Origin: Pseudomonas sp. ANT_H12B
GTDB lineage: Bacteria; Pseudomonadota; Gammaproteobacteria; Pseudomonadales; Pseudomonadaceae
Direction: 5' to 3'
Length of the DNA: 64,000 nt
NCBI RefSeq assembly: GCF_008369325.1
Contig: NZ_VOBI01000017.1
Span: 62,001 to 126,000 of the forward strand
The position numbers and the translations under genes are program-made. Shown piece after piece: positions 43,774 through 53,932 of this stretch; within the stretch, counting starts at the first letter, position 1; every line of letters starts with the position of its first letter. The notes under the pieces are model-generated. The model was not told the origin of the DNA. It searched no databases and worked only from the letters and a program-made list of their open reading frames with translations.

Positions 43774-45118
43774 TCAGACCACACTCGTTGAACAGGAAAT
43801 TACGTAGCCCGTTGCGTTCACCGCCGGACTCCAGGTTGAAAGGCAGAACCCGTACGCCGAGGCTGTCCATGTCACTTTCAATGCCGAAGTGCTCGTGCAA
43901 CAACAGGCTGATGCGCGCCAGATAACCTTCGGTGCCTTGGGGGCTGGTCAACGGCAAGAGCACCAGCAACAGCTGATGATCGCGGTTGTTGCGCAACGGC
44001 AAATGCAAATCGAGGCCGCGCTGGCTGCGCTCGAACAAACGCGTCAACTCATCGTTGGTACGGGTCATTTCGAACGCGAAAAGGCCAGCCGACAGATTGT
44101 GCTGCTCGACGTCCACCAGTGACCGCTTGAGTTGCAGAGTGAAGTTCTGCGCATCGGCGTCGGCCAGTTGCAGCACCTGCGGGTCTTTGCGCAACAGGTC
44201 GGCGATATGCCCGGCGAGCAGCGCCAGCAGGCTCAGGGTCCGATCCTGGAAAGCGAAAAACGGCATCTGCCGAACCGCCAGGATCGCCAACAAACGGCCC
44301 TCGGCATCGATCAACGGAATGCAGGCTTGCAGCGACGAGAAGTGCGCCGAGCCGCCGGCGTCGATCAACTCCTGACGCACACTCACCAGCTCACCGCGCT
44401 CCAGGCAGAGTTTGACCAGACCGTCCTCGGTGTCCAGAGAACCCATGACCCCGATCGTCGCCAACGGTGTCGGCAATACATGCTCTCCACGCGCGTCCAC
44501 CCGATACAGCCCGGCCACGCGCAACGCGCCGTACTGCCCAAGCACCGCAGTGACCGGATCGGCCAGAGTGCCCAGCGCATCGCCTTCATCCGGCATCACC
44601 CGCAGTTTTTCACGCAGGCCCAGCAAGGAGCTGCGCAAACTCTGGTCGCTGCCCGCCACACGCTGCTCCAGCAGGTCGTGGGAGACCCGCAGGATCTGGT
44701 GCGCCCGAGTGAATTCATCGAGACGATATTGACGGTAATCGTTGGCCATCTGCAGACGCTCCAGGCGTCGCTCCCACAGATCGCGAACCTCGCCCACCAG
44801 CATCCCGCAGACCAGCACGCCGACAATGAACGACGGCTCAAGCTGAGCGTAAGCCGCATGCCCGCTGTAGCGCAGGGCAAACAACGCCATCACCAACAGG
44901 CTGGCGCTGAACAAGCCGCGCACAAAACCATAACGCACACCTAACAGCAGCGGCGCCAGAACCGGCCAAGGGAAGCCACCGTGCATTTGCAACGGGTCTT
45001 CGGGGGTCAGCCACAAGCCGAGGCCGATCGCCAGACCGGTCACCAAAACGGTTTCCAGCCAAGACACCGGGCCGCTGGCGCGAGGCGCCAGGCTGTAATC
45101 CATGTGTGGGGAATTCAT
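43751..45118 (-). CDS. pelD: Cyclic-di-GMP receptor PelD
   Basis: A 455-residue inner-membrane protein with about four N-terminal helices, a GAF domain (about 170-310: FSSLQACIPLIDAEGRLLAI) and a degenerate GGDEF domain that binds c-di-GMP and switches on Pel synthesis. The inhibitory-site motif RGLD is present. With the ATG at 45118 it falls at residues 367-370, as I recall for P. aeruginosa PelD, and the length is the same. A GTG at 45127 overlapping the pelC stop is an alternative start. The GGDEF signature itself is lost, so no cyclase activity is expected. Confidence 0.94.
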   Translation of the reverse strand: MNSPHMDYSLAPRASGPVSWLETVLVTGLAIGLGLWLTPEDPLQMHGGFPWPVLAPLLLGVRYGFVRGLFSASLLVMALFALRYSGHAAYAQLEPSFIVGVLVCGMLVGEVRDLWERRLERLQMANDYRQYRLDEFTRAHQILRVSHDLLEQRVAGSDQSLRSSLLGLREKLRVMPDEGDALGTLADPVTAVLGQYGALRVAGLYRVDARGEHVLPTPLATIGVMGSLDTEDGLVKLCLERGELVSVRQELIDAGGSAHFSSLQACIPLIDAEGRLLAILAVRQMPFFAFQDRTLSLLALLAGHIADLLRKDPQVLQLADADAQNFTLQLKRSLVDVEQHNLSAGLFAFEMTRTNDELTRLFERSQRGLDLHLPLRNNRDHQLLLVLLPLTSPQGTEGYLARISLLLHEHFGIESDMDSLGVRVLPFNLESGGERNGLRNFLFNECGLNDQQVAV

Positions 45119-45123
45119 TGCAT

Positions 45124-45642
45124 TCACTCGAACCGAAGGGCGCCAACAAGTTTGTCGAGCACCTGTTGAGCAGTGCCAGCGAGGCTTTCACGGGACCAGC
45201 CGGCACGTGCGCCGCTTTTGCTCCAGAGCACACGACCGCTGCTGGCTTCAAGCACGCGCAGGCTGATGCCCACCGCCGGTTCGCCGTCCAGACCGTTCTT
45301 GTACTGCCACTCTTCAACGCTGCCGGCGACTACGTAATCGAGTTTCTGCTCGCGTGCCCAATCGAGGGCTCCGGCCAGACGCTCGTTGTCATCCATCAAC
45401 GCTTGTTCGCCCTGAGTGCTGACCGGGTAAACCTGTGGTTGCAAGCCGTGGCTGCTGAGTACGCTGAGCAGGATCTGCTCGCTGCGCTCACCGGCTTGCG
45501 GGGTCTGCGAATAGTTGACCATCGGCACGATGCCCCACTGCGCATTGCGCGGCAGGTTCGGGCTGTTTTCATCGGTGAAGCTGGCGCAACCGGCGACGAC
45601 CAGGACCGCCAGCGCCAGGCTCAGATTACGAATTGCTTGCAT
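45124..45642 (-). CDS. pelC: Outer-membrane lipoprotein PelC
   Basis: A 172-residue lipoprotein: signal peptide MQAIRNLSLALAVLVVAGC with a lipobox ending in the acylated Cys at residue 19. The mature domain (NYSQTPQAGERSEQILLSVL; DYVVAGSVEEWQYKNGLDGE) matches PelC, which forms a dodecameric periplasmic ring that guides Pel to PelB. The ATG at 45642 has an AGGAG site; a longer open frame starting at 45681 would run into pelB and bury the signal peptide. Confidence 0.94.
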   Translation of the reverse strand: MQAIRNLSLALAVLVVAGCASFTDENSPNLPRNAQWGIVPMVNYSQTPQAGERSEQILLSVLSSHGLQPQVYPVSTQGEQALMDDNERLAGALDWAREQKLDYVVAGSVEEWQYKNGLDGEPAVGISLRVLEASSGRVLWSKSGARAGWSRESLAGTAQQVLDKLVGALRFE

Positions 45643-45670
45643 ACGTTTTTCTCCTGTAGAAATTCCATGA

Positions 45671-48600
45671 TCAGCGTCCAAAACGCACGCCGTAGCTCAC
45701 ACCCAGTGTTCCGCCCGACTTGCCATCACCGCCTTGTGGCGCAGATTGGTAGCCGAAGGTCAGGGCCAGTTCGTCATCACCCAGCACTTCAACGCCGATC
45801 CCGGTGTTGATGCCGTAGTTAAACGTTTGATCCGTCCACTGCCAGCCTGCCGTCAGGTCCACCAGCCAGGTGTATTGCGGTCGGGTGCGAACCAGTGCAC
45901 CCGGCAGGCCACGACGCCAGGAACTGCCGAAATACAATTGGCCGTAGCGGCTTTGCAGCAAGTCGCCGGCCGTGACCGTCTCTATGTCTAGTGGATCGAT
46001 AGGCTCGGGCAAACCGGTGTCAGGGTCTATCTCCGGTACAGGCGGGGCCGCAACGCTTATCGGGCCGCCATTGTTGCTGGACAGGTAGTCCAGTGTCCGG
46101 TTCTTGACTCGGTTTTTCTGATAGTCGACACCGCTGCGCACTGTCCAGTTGGGACCGGCGAATTCCAGCGTGTGGTTGAGCTCCATTTTCAGTGCGTGGC
46201 CATCGCCGAGGTTGTCACCCGCACGCGTGGAAAATGACCGTTGAGCGACTTCCCAACTGAACTGATCACGGGCGGTCAGGCTATGACGGCCACCCAGCCA
46301 TACGCTGTCCTGCTGACCGAAAGCGCGCATCAGCCCGCTGTCTTCGCTCTTGCGATGCCATTCGAGACCGGTTTCCAGTTCATCACTGACGCCCAACTGC
46401 CAGGTCCGGGAAAGACCCAGGCCATTGCGGTCGTCGTCCTTGCGCTGACTGGTGTCGGCGAACAGTTTGTAGCTGCCGTTCTCCACCGAGCGTTGCAGGG
46501 TCAGGGCCGCGTTACGCTCCTCGCCGATTTTCGATGAGTCGACATCGCTGCCACTGTAAGAGCCTTGTTCCAGCTCAAGATCGGCGTACCAGTGATCGCC
46601 CAGGTTGTGCGCAATCTGCAATCGCGGGGCGTTGAAATCAATGCCGCCGAAGCCCTGCTCCTGCCAGGACAGCTGTGCTCCTTGCGGCGTGCGTTCCTGG
46701 ATTTCCACTCCCTGCGTTCGCAGTTGCTCGCGCACCTCGACCGGTTGCTCGTCACCGAGCGCCGACAGGCTGGTATCGAGCGCTTCACCGAGCCGACCCA
46801 GGCGATTGAGGGCCTGGGCCCTTTGCGCCGGGTTCAGATCGCTGCTGGCCAACAGCGTTTCGACCTGCGCTTTGTTACGGCTGCGCAGGGCCTGCTGAAT
46901 CTGCTCATAACGCTCTACCTTCAGGCCTTGGCTACGCGCCCACGCCAGCCATTCGTCTTTCTGCGCTTCCTGGTTTGTCGCGTCGAGACGCGCCAGCAAC
47001 CGCTCAAACCATAATTGCAACATGGCCGGCGAACCGTCCTTCCACTTCAACACTTCCTGCTGCGCCATGCGTGGCGAATAACTGCTGGCCATCAGACGCA
47101 GCCAGGTCGCGTAGCGCTGAGACGATGGTTGAAGGTTTTCACCTTCAGGGCTGCGCAGTAGCTTCAAACGCAGACGCTGGGCCGCATCCTGATACCCGGC
47201 GCTGTACAGCGCATCGGCGTAAGCGGCCTGCACCAACCAATCCTGCGAGTTGTTCTTGAGGTACATGCGATACCAGGCCAACGCTTCGCTGTCGCGACCG
47301 AACATCTGACTGGCACTGGCAAACGCCAGCCACAAGACCTGGTCGTTACGCGCCTGCCCCCGCCACTTCGTCAACAACGGTTTGAGGGCCGCTGAGTTGC
47401 CTTGATCGACGTAAAGCCACATCAAGCGCTCGCGAAACAGGTTGTCATCGGGGTAGCGCGACAAACCCAGCAGATACAAGCGCTCCGCCTCGTCATACTG
47501 CCCCTTCTGCACCGCCAGGGCAGCGCGGGCCGACAGTACCTGAGCCTGTTCGTATATTTCTGGATACTGCTCGGCGTCCTTGAGCAGCGCCTCCACTTGC
47601 GACCAATCCGGCAGCTCCTGGGCCATCAGCAACGCGTCGACCAGGCGCAGCGGACCATGGGCGCGCTGCCAACTGGCGACAGCCAATTGCAGAGCGCGCT
47701 GCGGATTGCTGGTGCGATAACTCGAGATCAGCTGGGTCTCCTCGTTACTGTCAAGCGCGCCCTTGAGGGTCAACAGCTTTTCAATGGATACCTGCAACTC
47801 GTCATCGTGTTCCAGTTCCCAGGCCAAATAGGCTCGGACGCGCCAGTAATTCTGATCGGCGATGGTTTGGTCATTCACCTGCACGATTTCCCAAGCCGCG
47901 CGATTGTCAAACAGCACCAGATAGGTATGGGCCCAGTCGACCCGCTCGGCGCTAGTCAGACTAAAACGTTTCAACATGTCCTGGTAAACCACGGTTTTGG
48001 CCGAGAACTGCCCGGTGTTTTCAAGGTTTTGCAGCAACCGCGTCCAGGCCAGATGATGCGCGGGGTATTTTCGTATGTAGTTGCGCAGCCAGGATTCGGC
48101 CTGCACCGGCGTACCCCGCGACTCATGGCCGTAGATCAGCGCATCGAGCTCAATGTCGGTCAGCGCCCGTTGATCCATGATCTCTTCGAGCAATGGAATC
48201 GACCGATCAAAATCGAACTCCTGGCTCGCCAGACGCCAGGCGTGTTCACGGACTTGCGGGGTTTCGTGCAGTTTGAGCAGACGAATCCAGTAACCCAGCG
48301 CGGCGTTGTTGTCGCCACGCCATTCACCGAGATGGGCCATTTGCTCCAGCAACCGCTGGTCATCGGGGACATCGATGACCAGTTGCTGACCGCTCTCCCA
48401 AGCGCCCGCGAGGTCGTTCAGTGCCAGACGCAGGCTGAAATCCTTCCTGAGAATTTGCGTGTTATCCGGCTGCAAAACGCGCCACTGCTTGAGGAATAGC
48501 TGAGCCCGGTCATAGCGTTTGTTCCCAATCGCGACATCAACGCCCTGCTCCAGCCAGGCCGAATCGGCTTGCGGATTCTTGAGTTGACCGAGTTCATCGA

Positions 48601-49297
48601 CGAGTACTTGCGTGGCCTGCTCGCCGCGACCGTCAGCCAACAGGCTGTTAAACGCCAATTGAGCGTACTCCCGACGCTCAGCCGCTTGCTGGCTTTCTCT
48701 TTTCAGGCGCAGATAAATATTCGCCGCCAGACCCGGTTGCTCGCCTGCCAAATGCCATTGTGCGGCAGACCTGAGCGACTCGGTGCGTAGCGTCGAGTCA
48801 CGGTCGGCGATTTCTTCATAGACGCCTGCGGCAGTCGCAGGGGCCTGCAACGACAGCGCCAGGCGGGCCAGATTCTGCAATTGTGGCAGTGACAGTTTGC
48901 GGTGATCGAAGCTATTCAGACGCTCTGCCAACGCCTTCCGCACGGCAGAGTCTTCGCTGTTCGACGCCACCAATGTATCCAGCTCAAGCCGGTAGTAGGC
49001 CTGTACCTCCAGCACTGGTTTGGGCCAGCTCTCCAGGTACTGACGCGCCTTCGTGTAATCGCCGAGACGAATCAACAGATCGACCAACTGCAAGCGCAGG
49101 TGATCGTCATCCGGGTGGGCCGCCAACAGCAACTCGGCATAATTGGCCGAGACCGCATCCGGCTCGCGGCCATCGGGCTGGAACACTTCTTCGCGCTGGA
49201 AGGTCGCCCACAGCAGACCTCCCACGGCAACCGCCACCACCGCCAATGCCCAAGGATTGAGCAGACGGCTATTTTTAGTTGCAGAGGAGCTGACCAT
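45671..49297 (-). CDS. pelB: Pel outer-membrane porin and TPR scaffold PelB
   Basis: A 1208-residue protein: one N-terminal membrane helix (about 14-32, NPWALAVVAVAVGGLLWATF), a very long superhelix of tetratricopeptide-like repeats (about 45-880), and a C-terminal beta-barrel (about 890-1208, ending in GVRFGR) for Pel export. The TPR region is known to bind PelA. It overlaps pelA by 23 bases. Slightly longer than the P. aeruginosa protein. Confidence 0.95.
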   Translation of the reverse strand: MVSSSATKNSRLLNPWALAVVAVAVGGLLWATFQREEVFQPDGREPDAVSANYAELLLAAHPDDDHLRLQLVDLLIRLGDYTKARQYLESWPKPVLEVQAYYRLELDTLVASNSEDSAVRKALAERLNSFDHRKLSLPQLQNLARLALSLQAPATAAGVYEEIADRDSTLRTESLRSAAQWHLAGEQPGLAANIYLRLKRESQQAAERREYAQLAFNSLLADGRGEQATQVLVDELGQLKNPQADSAWLEQGVDVAIGNKRYDRAQLFLKQWRVLQPDNTQILRKDFSLRLALNDLAGAWESGQQLVIDVPDDQRLLEQMAHLGEWRGDNNAALGYWIRLLKLHETPQVREHAWRLASQEFDFDRSIPLLEEIMDQRALTDIELDALIYGHESRGTPVQAESWLRNYIRKYPAHHLAWTRLLQNLENTGQFSAKTVVYQDMLKRFSLTSAERVDWAHTYLVLFDNRAAWEIVQVNDQTIADQNYWRVRAYLAWELEHDDELQVSIEKLLTLKGALDSNEETQLISSYRTSNPQRALQLAVASWQRAHGPLRLVDALLMAQELPDWSQVEALLKDAEQYPEIYEQAQVLSARAALAVQKGQYDEAERLYLLGLSRYPDDNLFRERLMWLYVDQGNSAALKPLLTKWRGQARNDQVLWLAFASASQMFGRDSEALAWYRMYLKNNSQDWLVQAAYADALYSAGYQDAAQRLRLKLLRSPEGENLQPSSQRYATWLRLMASSYSPRMAQQEVLKWKDGSPAMLQLWFERLLARLDATNQEAQKDEWLAWARSQGLKVERYEQIQQALRSRNKAQVETLLASSDLNPAQRAQALNRLGRLGEALDTSLSALGDEQPVEVREQLRTQGVEIQERTPQGAQLSWQEQGFGGIDFNAPRLQIAHNLGDHWYADLELEQGSYSGSDVDSSKIGEERNAALTLQRSVENGSYKLFADTSQRKDDDRNGLGLSRTWQLGVSDELETGLEWHRKSEDSGLMRAFGQQDSVWLGGRHSLTARDQFSWEVAQRSFSTRAGDNLGDGHALKMELNHTLEFAGPNWTVRSGVDYQKNRVKNRTLDYLSSNNGGPISVAAPPVPEIDPDTGLPEPIDPLDIETVTAGDLLQSRYGQLYFGSSWRRGLPGALVRTRPQYTWLVDLTAGWQWTDQTFNYGINTGIGVEVLGDDELALTFGYQSAPQGGDGKSGGTLGVSYGVRFGR

Positions 49298-52085
49298 TAC
49301 TCACCTGCTTCATTGGTAAATGAAATGTCCATAGACCGGCCGATGACTTGCCTGCAAAACGCTGCCCATCCACTTCAACCCGACAAGCGCTCGTCGAGCG
49401 TACCGAGAAGGTCAGATCGATCTGTCCGACAAACGAAAAACTCACGCGTCGGTCATCCAGGTAACTCCAGTCCACCAATGGCAGATTGGCCTCCTCCAGC
49501 GCAGGTCGGTCATCCCGATCAGGACGCAAGACCAGCAGCGCGCGATCGCTGCTCAGGTGCACATAACGCCCTTGAGGAAGATCGCGAACTCCGGCGATGC
49601 CTTGCGAGCGCAGCAGATCCGGCCAGCCCATTTGCGGGTCAAGCCGCAGGGTGCGCAAGGCATCCATCCCACGAACCTGCCAGTCGCCTTCGGCCGTACG
49701 CGCCAGACTGGATTGATACAAGCCGTGCAAACGATCGAGGTAATCGCTCATCCACAGCGACATGGGTTGTTGCTCGCGCATGTAGCCATAGATGTCGCTC
49801 ATCGCCTTGATCGAGGCCTGCTTGGTGCTCGAATAGAAGTGGTAATACAGGTGCAGGCCGCGCAGACGCCGCGGGCTGTCGGTCAGCTCAAACGTTTCGA
49901 TCACTTCGCGGAAGCCGTAATACGGTCCCTTCCAAAGGTTGGTGTAAACGTTCTCGTTGATGATCGGCGCGTAGTACTGCAAGCCACCTTCGGTGGGCCG
50001 CAACAAGGGATACAAGCCGGTCAGCGACGGCTTGGCATTCGTCAGCATGGTTGAGGCACCGTTGACGTTTTTCAGACCCGCGTCGTAGGCCAGTTTGATG
50101 GTGGCCGCCGACGGCAAGGCGTCGCCCGGCCAGAAAACCATCTTCACCGGTTTGGCCGCGGTGGTGAGCTGTTGGTTGATGTAGTCGCGCGAGCCAAAAA
50201 TCTCACGGCGAAAATCGATGGTGTTGTAACCCGGGATGGCCATTTTCAAGCCGTATTCCGGGTTGAAATCTTCCCTTTTCTGGGCCAGTTCCGGCTCCAT
50301 GAAGAACGGATGGCTGAAGGTGTGTGTAGCGACTTCGACTTTAGGGTTGGCAAACAACTCGCGCGCGATGGGCTCCAGCTCGCGCGCCAGGTGCGCAAAC
50401 ATCCCGCGCGGCGAAATCTCCCCCTCGATGATCGACACCGAGGTCAGAAACGGATTAGGCCGAATGAAATCGTCAAGCACCTGCTTGCCGGCGTACGGCG
50501 AGCCACGCACTTCGGCGCGCGAAGGGAAACCATCGCCATCGATGTGCACGGTCGCGATTCGGCGGCCGTTTTCCGTGGTGGTGTCCGGACGTGGCTGCAC
50601 CGGTAGGTGCAGGGCAGCCTGGAGAAATGCGAACGGATCGATGATCCAACGGCTGCGCTCGCTGTTTGTTTCGAGGACATAAGGAGTAAGTGCCAGGCCT
50701 CCCCATTTGCCGATCGCCACCGGGGCAAACGTCTGACCGCTTTGCCCCGTCAGTTGCAACACCGCTTTTGGTCCTTCGGGCAGTACAGAGATAGCGGTCA
50801 GGTCGCGGGATCGGGGCTGCACCGGTGCTTCGAACGCCCCGATCAGCGCCTTGTCCTGGTAAGTGACGCTCAAGGCTTGAGTGCCCGCGGGTGTCGAGAG
50901 ACTCAACCCCAGACGCTTGAGCAACACCTTGTCCTCAATCGGCAGGCTGGCGAAAAACGCCAGTGGCACATTCTCGTCAAGGCGCTTGTTGAGCCAACGG
51001 TTAAATCCGGAACTGTCCTGCGGTGTGCCGCTGGCCATCCAGGTAATGATGCCGGCGTACAGACCGCTGAAACGATGTTCCGGCAAGCTGTCGACGGCCA
51101 GATAATCGACCCGGTAGCCGAGGTATTCGATCAAGCCGCCGAGCATTGTGTGGCCGGCGTTGCTGGTCAGTTCGTCTTCGCGTGGATCGTAAACCAGCGC
51201 GATTCGGCGCGGCTGGACTTCGATATTGCTGATGCCCATCGAGTCCAGTTCAGGGGTGCCGATGAAAGGAATGTAACCCTCATCGCGCAGACGCTTGGCC
51301 AGTTTGCGTGCTTCTTCACGACGCTCCGGTGGCAGGTAATCGATGGCCACCAGCGGGATGCCTTTGGCACGCAATGGTTGCAGCTCTTCCAGCAACCATT
51401 GGCGATCGGACTCAGGGACTGGGCGATAACGCTTGGCGGCAGGATCCCAGCCGGCGTACATGGACTCAAAGGCGACCGCTGCCGCCACGCCATCAAGCTC
51501 GGGCAACACTTCAAACCCGCGGTTGAAAAACAGCTTCAGCGTGGGCTGACGTTTGTGCAGTTCACGCAGGAAACTGGCGAGAGCAACACGCTGCGCTTCC
51601 CGCGAGGCTGGCGGCAACAGCTGAAAACTGTCGAGCGTGTCGAGGAACAGGCCGGCATAACCTTGCGCCTCCAACTCTTTGGCACGGCCGAGCAAATGCT
51701 CACGCCAGGCCGGAGCTGCAAGGTCCATCACCTGGCTGTCCCAGGAGTCGTTTCGCACCGGGGTGACCGCGTTACGCAAACCTGCCTTGTCGATTTCAGC
51801 CTTGTTGCCATCGAACTCGCCCACCGATACGTAGGCAAACGGCTGACTGCCCAACTTGCGCAGGGTTTTGACATCGTCCGCCGTCATGTGCCCTGACTCG
51901 ACCACGGTCCAGTCAAACTGAGCCAACTCGGAGATCGGCGGTTGATCGGCGTACCAAAAGGCCACGCTGGAAGGTGGCGACAATGCGCCAGCCTGAACGG
52001 CGGGCCCACTCACCAATAGCGCCAAGGCGGCCAACAGTCGCTTGGCGGCCGCGCGGACACGCGTCCTGCGAAAAACGATTTCCAT
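49275..52085 (-). CDS. pelA: Pel hydrolase/deacetylase PelA
   Basis: A 936-residue periplasmic enzyme. A signal peptide (residues 1-32, ending AVQA) is followed by a TIM-barrel glycoside hydrolase (about 45-290: VAFWYADQPPISELAQFDW, GLFLDTLDSFQ), a reductase-like domain, and a polysaccharide deacetylase domain. The latter has metal and catalytic motifs HIDGDGF (about 511) and THTFSHPFF (about 587). It partly deacetylates Pel so the polymer becomes cationic, and its hydrolase trims it. First gene of pelA-G, 61 bp after pelX. Confidence 0.95.
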   Translation of the reverse strand: MEIVFRRTRVRAAAKRLLAALALLVSGPAVQAGALSPPSSVAFWYADQPPISELAQFDWTVVESGHMTADDVKTLRKLGSQPFAYVSVGEFDGNKAEIDKAGLRNAVTPVRNDSWDSQVMDLAAPAWREHLLGRAKELEAQGYAGLFLDTLDSFQLLPPASREAQRVALASFLRELHKRQPTLKLFFNRGFEVLPELDGVAAAVAFESMYAGWDPAAKRYRPVPESDRQWLLEELQPLRAKGIPLVAIDYLPPERREEARKLAKRLRDEGYIPFIGTPELDSMGISNIEVQPRRIALVYDPREDELTSNAGHTMLGGLIEYLGYRVDYLAVDSLPEHRFSGLYAGIITWMASGTPQDSSGFNRWLNKRLDENVPLAFFASLPIEDKVLLKRLGLSLSTPAGTQALSVTYQDKALIGAFEAPVQPRSRDLTAISVLPEGPKAVLQLTGQSGQTFAPVAIGKWGGLALTPYVLETNSERSRWIIDPFAFLQAALHLPVQPRPDTTTENGRRIATVHIDGDGFPSRAEVRGSPYAGKQVLDDFIRPNPFLTSVSIIEGEISPRGMFAHLARELEPIARELFANPKVEVATHTFSHPFFMEPELAQKREDFNPEYGLKMAIPGYNTIDFRREIFGSRDYINQQLTTAAKPVKMVFWPGDALPSAATIKLAYDAGLKNVNGASTMLTNAKPSLTGLYPLLRPTEGGLQYYAPIINENVYTNLWKGPYYGFREVIETFELTDSPRRLRGLHLYYHFYSSTKQASIKAMSDIYGYMREQQPMSLWMSDYLDRLHGLYQSSLARTAEGDWQVRGMDALRTLRLDPQMGWPDLLRSQGIAGVRDLPQGRYVHLSSDRALLVLRPDRDDRPALEEANLPLVDWSYLDDRRVSFSFVGQIDLTFSVRSTSACRVEVDGQRFAGKSSAGLWTFHLPMKQVSNGQLLCN

Positions 52086-52146
52086 AACTCACTCTTTAAA
52101 TGACTGAACCAATACCGCTTGAACCTCGAGCAGTGGACTGCCCGGG

Positions 52147-53079
52147 CTACAGACTGCGGATAAGCTGCGCTAAACCGTTGCCGATGGTGGTCGGTTCCGG
52201 GAGCTTGAAGCGCTCGAGCAGGCGAGCGTTGTTGGCGCGCGAATGGCGAATGTCGCCCTGACGTGGCGCGTGATGAGTCACCGTCAAAGGACTGCCAGTA
52301 GCGCCCCCCAGCTCAGTGATCAAATCGTTGAGGCTGGTGGAACGACTGAGGCCGATATTCACTGCGCCGGAGCCCGGTTCGTCCGATTCCATAGCCTGCA
52401 CAAGAATGCTCACCAGGTCCTGGACATAGACGAAGTCGCGGGTCTGCTCGCCGTCGCCGAAAATTGCCACTGGCTGCTCGGCCATGGCCATTTTGGTGAA
52501 AATACTGATCACACCGGAGTACGGCGAAGAAGGGTCCTGGCGTGGGCCGAAGATGTTGAAGAACCTCAGGATCACCGGTTCCAGGCCGTGTTCGCGGCGA
52601 TAGAAATCCAGGTAATACTCACTGGCCAGTTTGTCGCTGGCATAGGGGGTGAGAGGGGCTTTCGGGGTGTCTTCGTGAATCGCCGTACCTTCACCGTTGT
52701 TGCCATAAATGGCCGCGCTGGAAGCGAACACCACACGTTTGATCCCGGCCTTGAGCATGCTTTCGCAAACATTGAGGGTGCCAACGAAGTTGCTTTGATG
52801 GGTGCCGACCGGATCATCCACCGACGCTTGCACCGAGGCTACCGCCGCCAAGTGCACGACCGCGCTGCAATCGCGCATGGCCTGCGCCACGACCGCGCCG
52901 TCCGCGACATCACCCACAACCAGGTTCAGATTGGCATTATCCATCGGCAAATTATTGACTTTGCCGGTCGATAAATTATCCAGCACACGCACTTTGTAGC
53001 CTTTGCCAAGCAATGCTTCAACAAGGTGTGACCCAATAAAACCCGCCCCGCCAGTGACCAGTACTCGCTCAACAAACAT
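52147..53079 (-). CDS. pelX: UDP-N-acetylglucosamine C4-epimerase PelX
   Basis: A 310-residue short-chain dehydrogenase/epimerase. The NAD-binding VTGGAGFIGSHLVEAL is at residues 8-23, FASSAAIYGNNG near 120, and the catalytic Y-x-x-x-K as TPYASDK near 148. In P. protegens an epimerase at this exact position, PelX, makes UDP-GalNAc precursor for Pel. P. aeruginosa lacks it in the pel operon and uses another epimerase. The AGGAAG site before the ATG and the 61-bp gap to pelA suggest one operon. UDP-glucose 4-epimerase activity is the alternative. Confidence 0.88.
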   Translation of the reverse strand: MFVERVLVTGGAGFIGSHLVEALLGKGYKVRVLDNLSTGKVNNLPMDNANLNLVVGDVADGAVVAQAMRDCSAVVHLAAVASVQASVDDPVGTHQSNFVGTLNVCESMLKAGIKRVVFASSAAIYGNNGEGTAIHEDTPKAPLTPYASDKLASEYYLDFYRREHGLEPVILRFFNIFGPRQDPSSPYSGVISIFTKMAMAEQPVAIFGDGEQTRDFVYVQDLVSILVQAMESDEPGSGAVNIGLSRSTSLNDLITELGGATGSPLTVTHHAPRQGDIRHSRANNARLLERFKLPEPTTIGNGLAQLIRSL

Positions 53080-53219
53080 GAAATTTCTTCCTGAAGATTC
53101 AAGCGGTACTAGTGTTCAAAGTCCGCTAACGGTGTGGGCTGCGCTGGTAGTAAAACGGCATTTTTATGGCGCAAAGCCATCAAAACGCGGGGGGGATAAT
53201 GGGAGATCAGATGGAGACT

Positions 53220-53233
53220 GTCAATAGGTTGTC
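53220..53233. promoter_or_regulatory. Candidate FleQ box upstream of pelX
   Basis: GTCAATAGGTTGTC shares most positions with the FleQ recognition pattern GTCaaTAAATTGAC described for pel promoters. It lies about 140-155 bp upstream of the pelX start. FleQ represses or activates pel according to c-di-GMP. Confidence 0.4.
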
Positions 53234-53519
53234 TATTTTGCCGCCAAGCGGTTATTAACAGCGCAAAACGCCATTTATTTGACGACGATAAGCGAAGGCG
53301 TGGGTTTATTCCGTATGGATCGCAGGTGTCCTGACGACTAGCACCTTCGGCTGCATACCCGAAATACCTGCCGCAAAATGTAGCGATCGAGAAGGTCGGC
53401 GAAGATATCTTCCGTCCCGTCCCAAGTCAGAATCTCTTCGAATTTTTCTCCCGGAAACTGCTGCTCCCCAAGCAATGCATCAAACGTTTCGGAGCGCACC
53501 TGAACCCTGCCAATGGGCG
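53234..53519. other. Non-coding stretch upstream of pelX, no feature recognised
   Basis: Apart from the FleQ-like box at its edge, I see no convincing gene, repeat or RNA. Short frames here look random. Confidence 0.4.
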
Positions 53520-53714
53520 AGCTGCTACCAGACAGAGCAAACCAGCTTCTTCACCTCCATCGAGCAGCAACTGGGCAATGGCTGGAGCGGCAAGATCGAG
53601 CTCACCCATGCCGAAAACAAATTCGACGAAGTTTTCAACTACAGCCAGTCAGGCCGGTACAGCGTTTACGGTACGCCGCGCAATGTGATGACGAGTTTCA
53701 AGTACGACTGCTAA
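53520..53714 (+). pseudogene. TonB-dependent siderophore receptor remnant
   Basis: The plus frame reads TSFFTSIEQQLGNGWSGKIE, LTHAENKFDEVFNYSQSGRY and finally VYGTPRNVMTSFKYDC before TAA. The GNGW barrel-strand motif and the terminal YGTPRNVM...KYD(F) are characteristic of FpvA/FhuE-type receptors. Here only about 60 residues are left, joined by a large internal deletion, and the usual final Phe is Cys. Confidence 0.7.
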
Positions 53715-53818
53715 CGCTGGAGGGGCGCCGTGCACTGTGGGGCAGATAAGTTTTTCTTCACCCCACCGCCCCGGTCCAACCGGTGCATTGCGCTCGCTCA
53801 TTTAAGAAGCTACGGTTT

Positions 53819-53844
53819 GCCCGCTCTCCCGCGGGCCTTTTTTT
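53819..53844 (+). terminator. Rho-independent terminator
   Basis: GCCCGC, loop TCTCCC, GCGGGC and a run of T residues. It may be the terminator of the decayed TonB receptor gene. Confidence 0.8.
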
Positions 53845-53932
53845 GCCTGCGCTTTGTCCTGTTTGACGCAAATCACTCTCAACGCACCATCGGGTGTACT
53901 ATCGAGGCCTGTCCTTCAGATATCAGTAAGCC

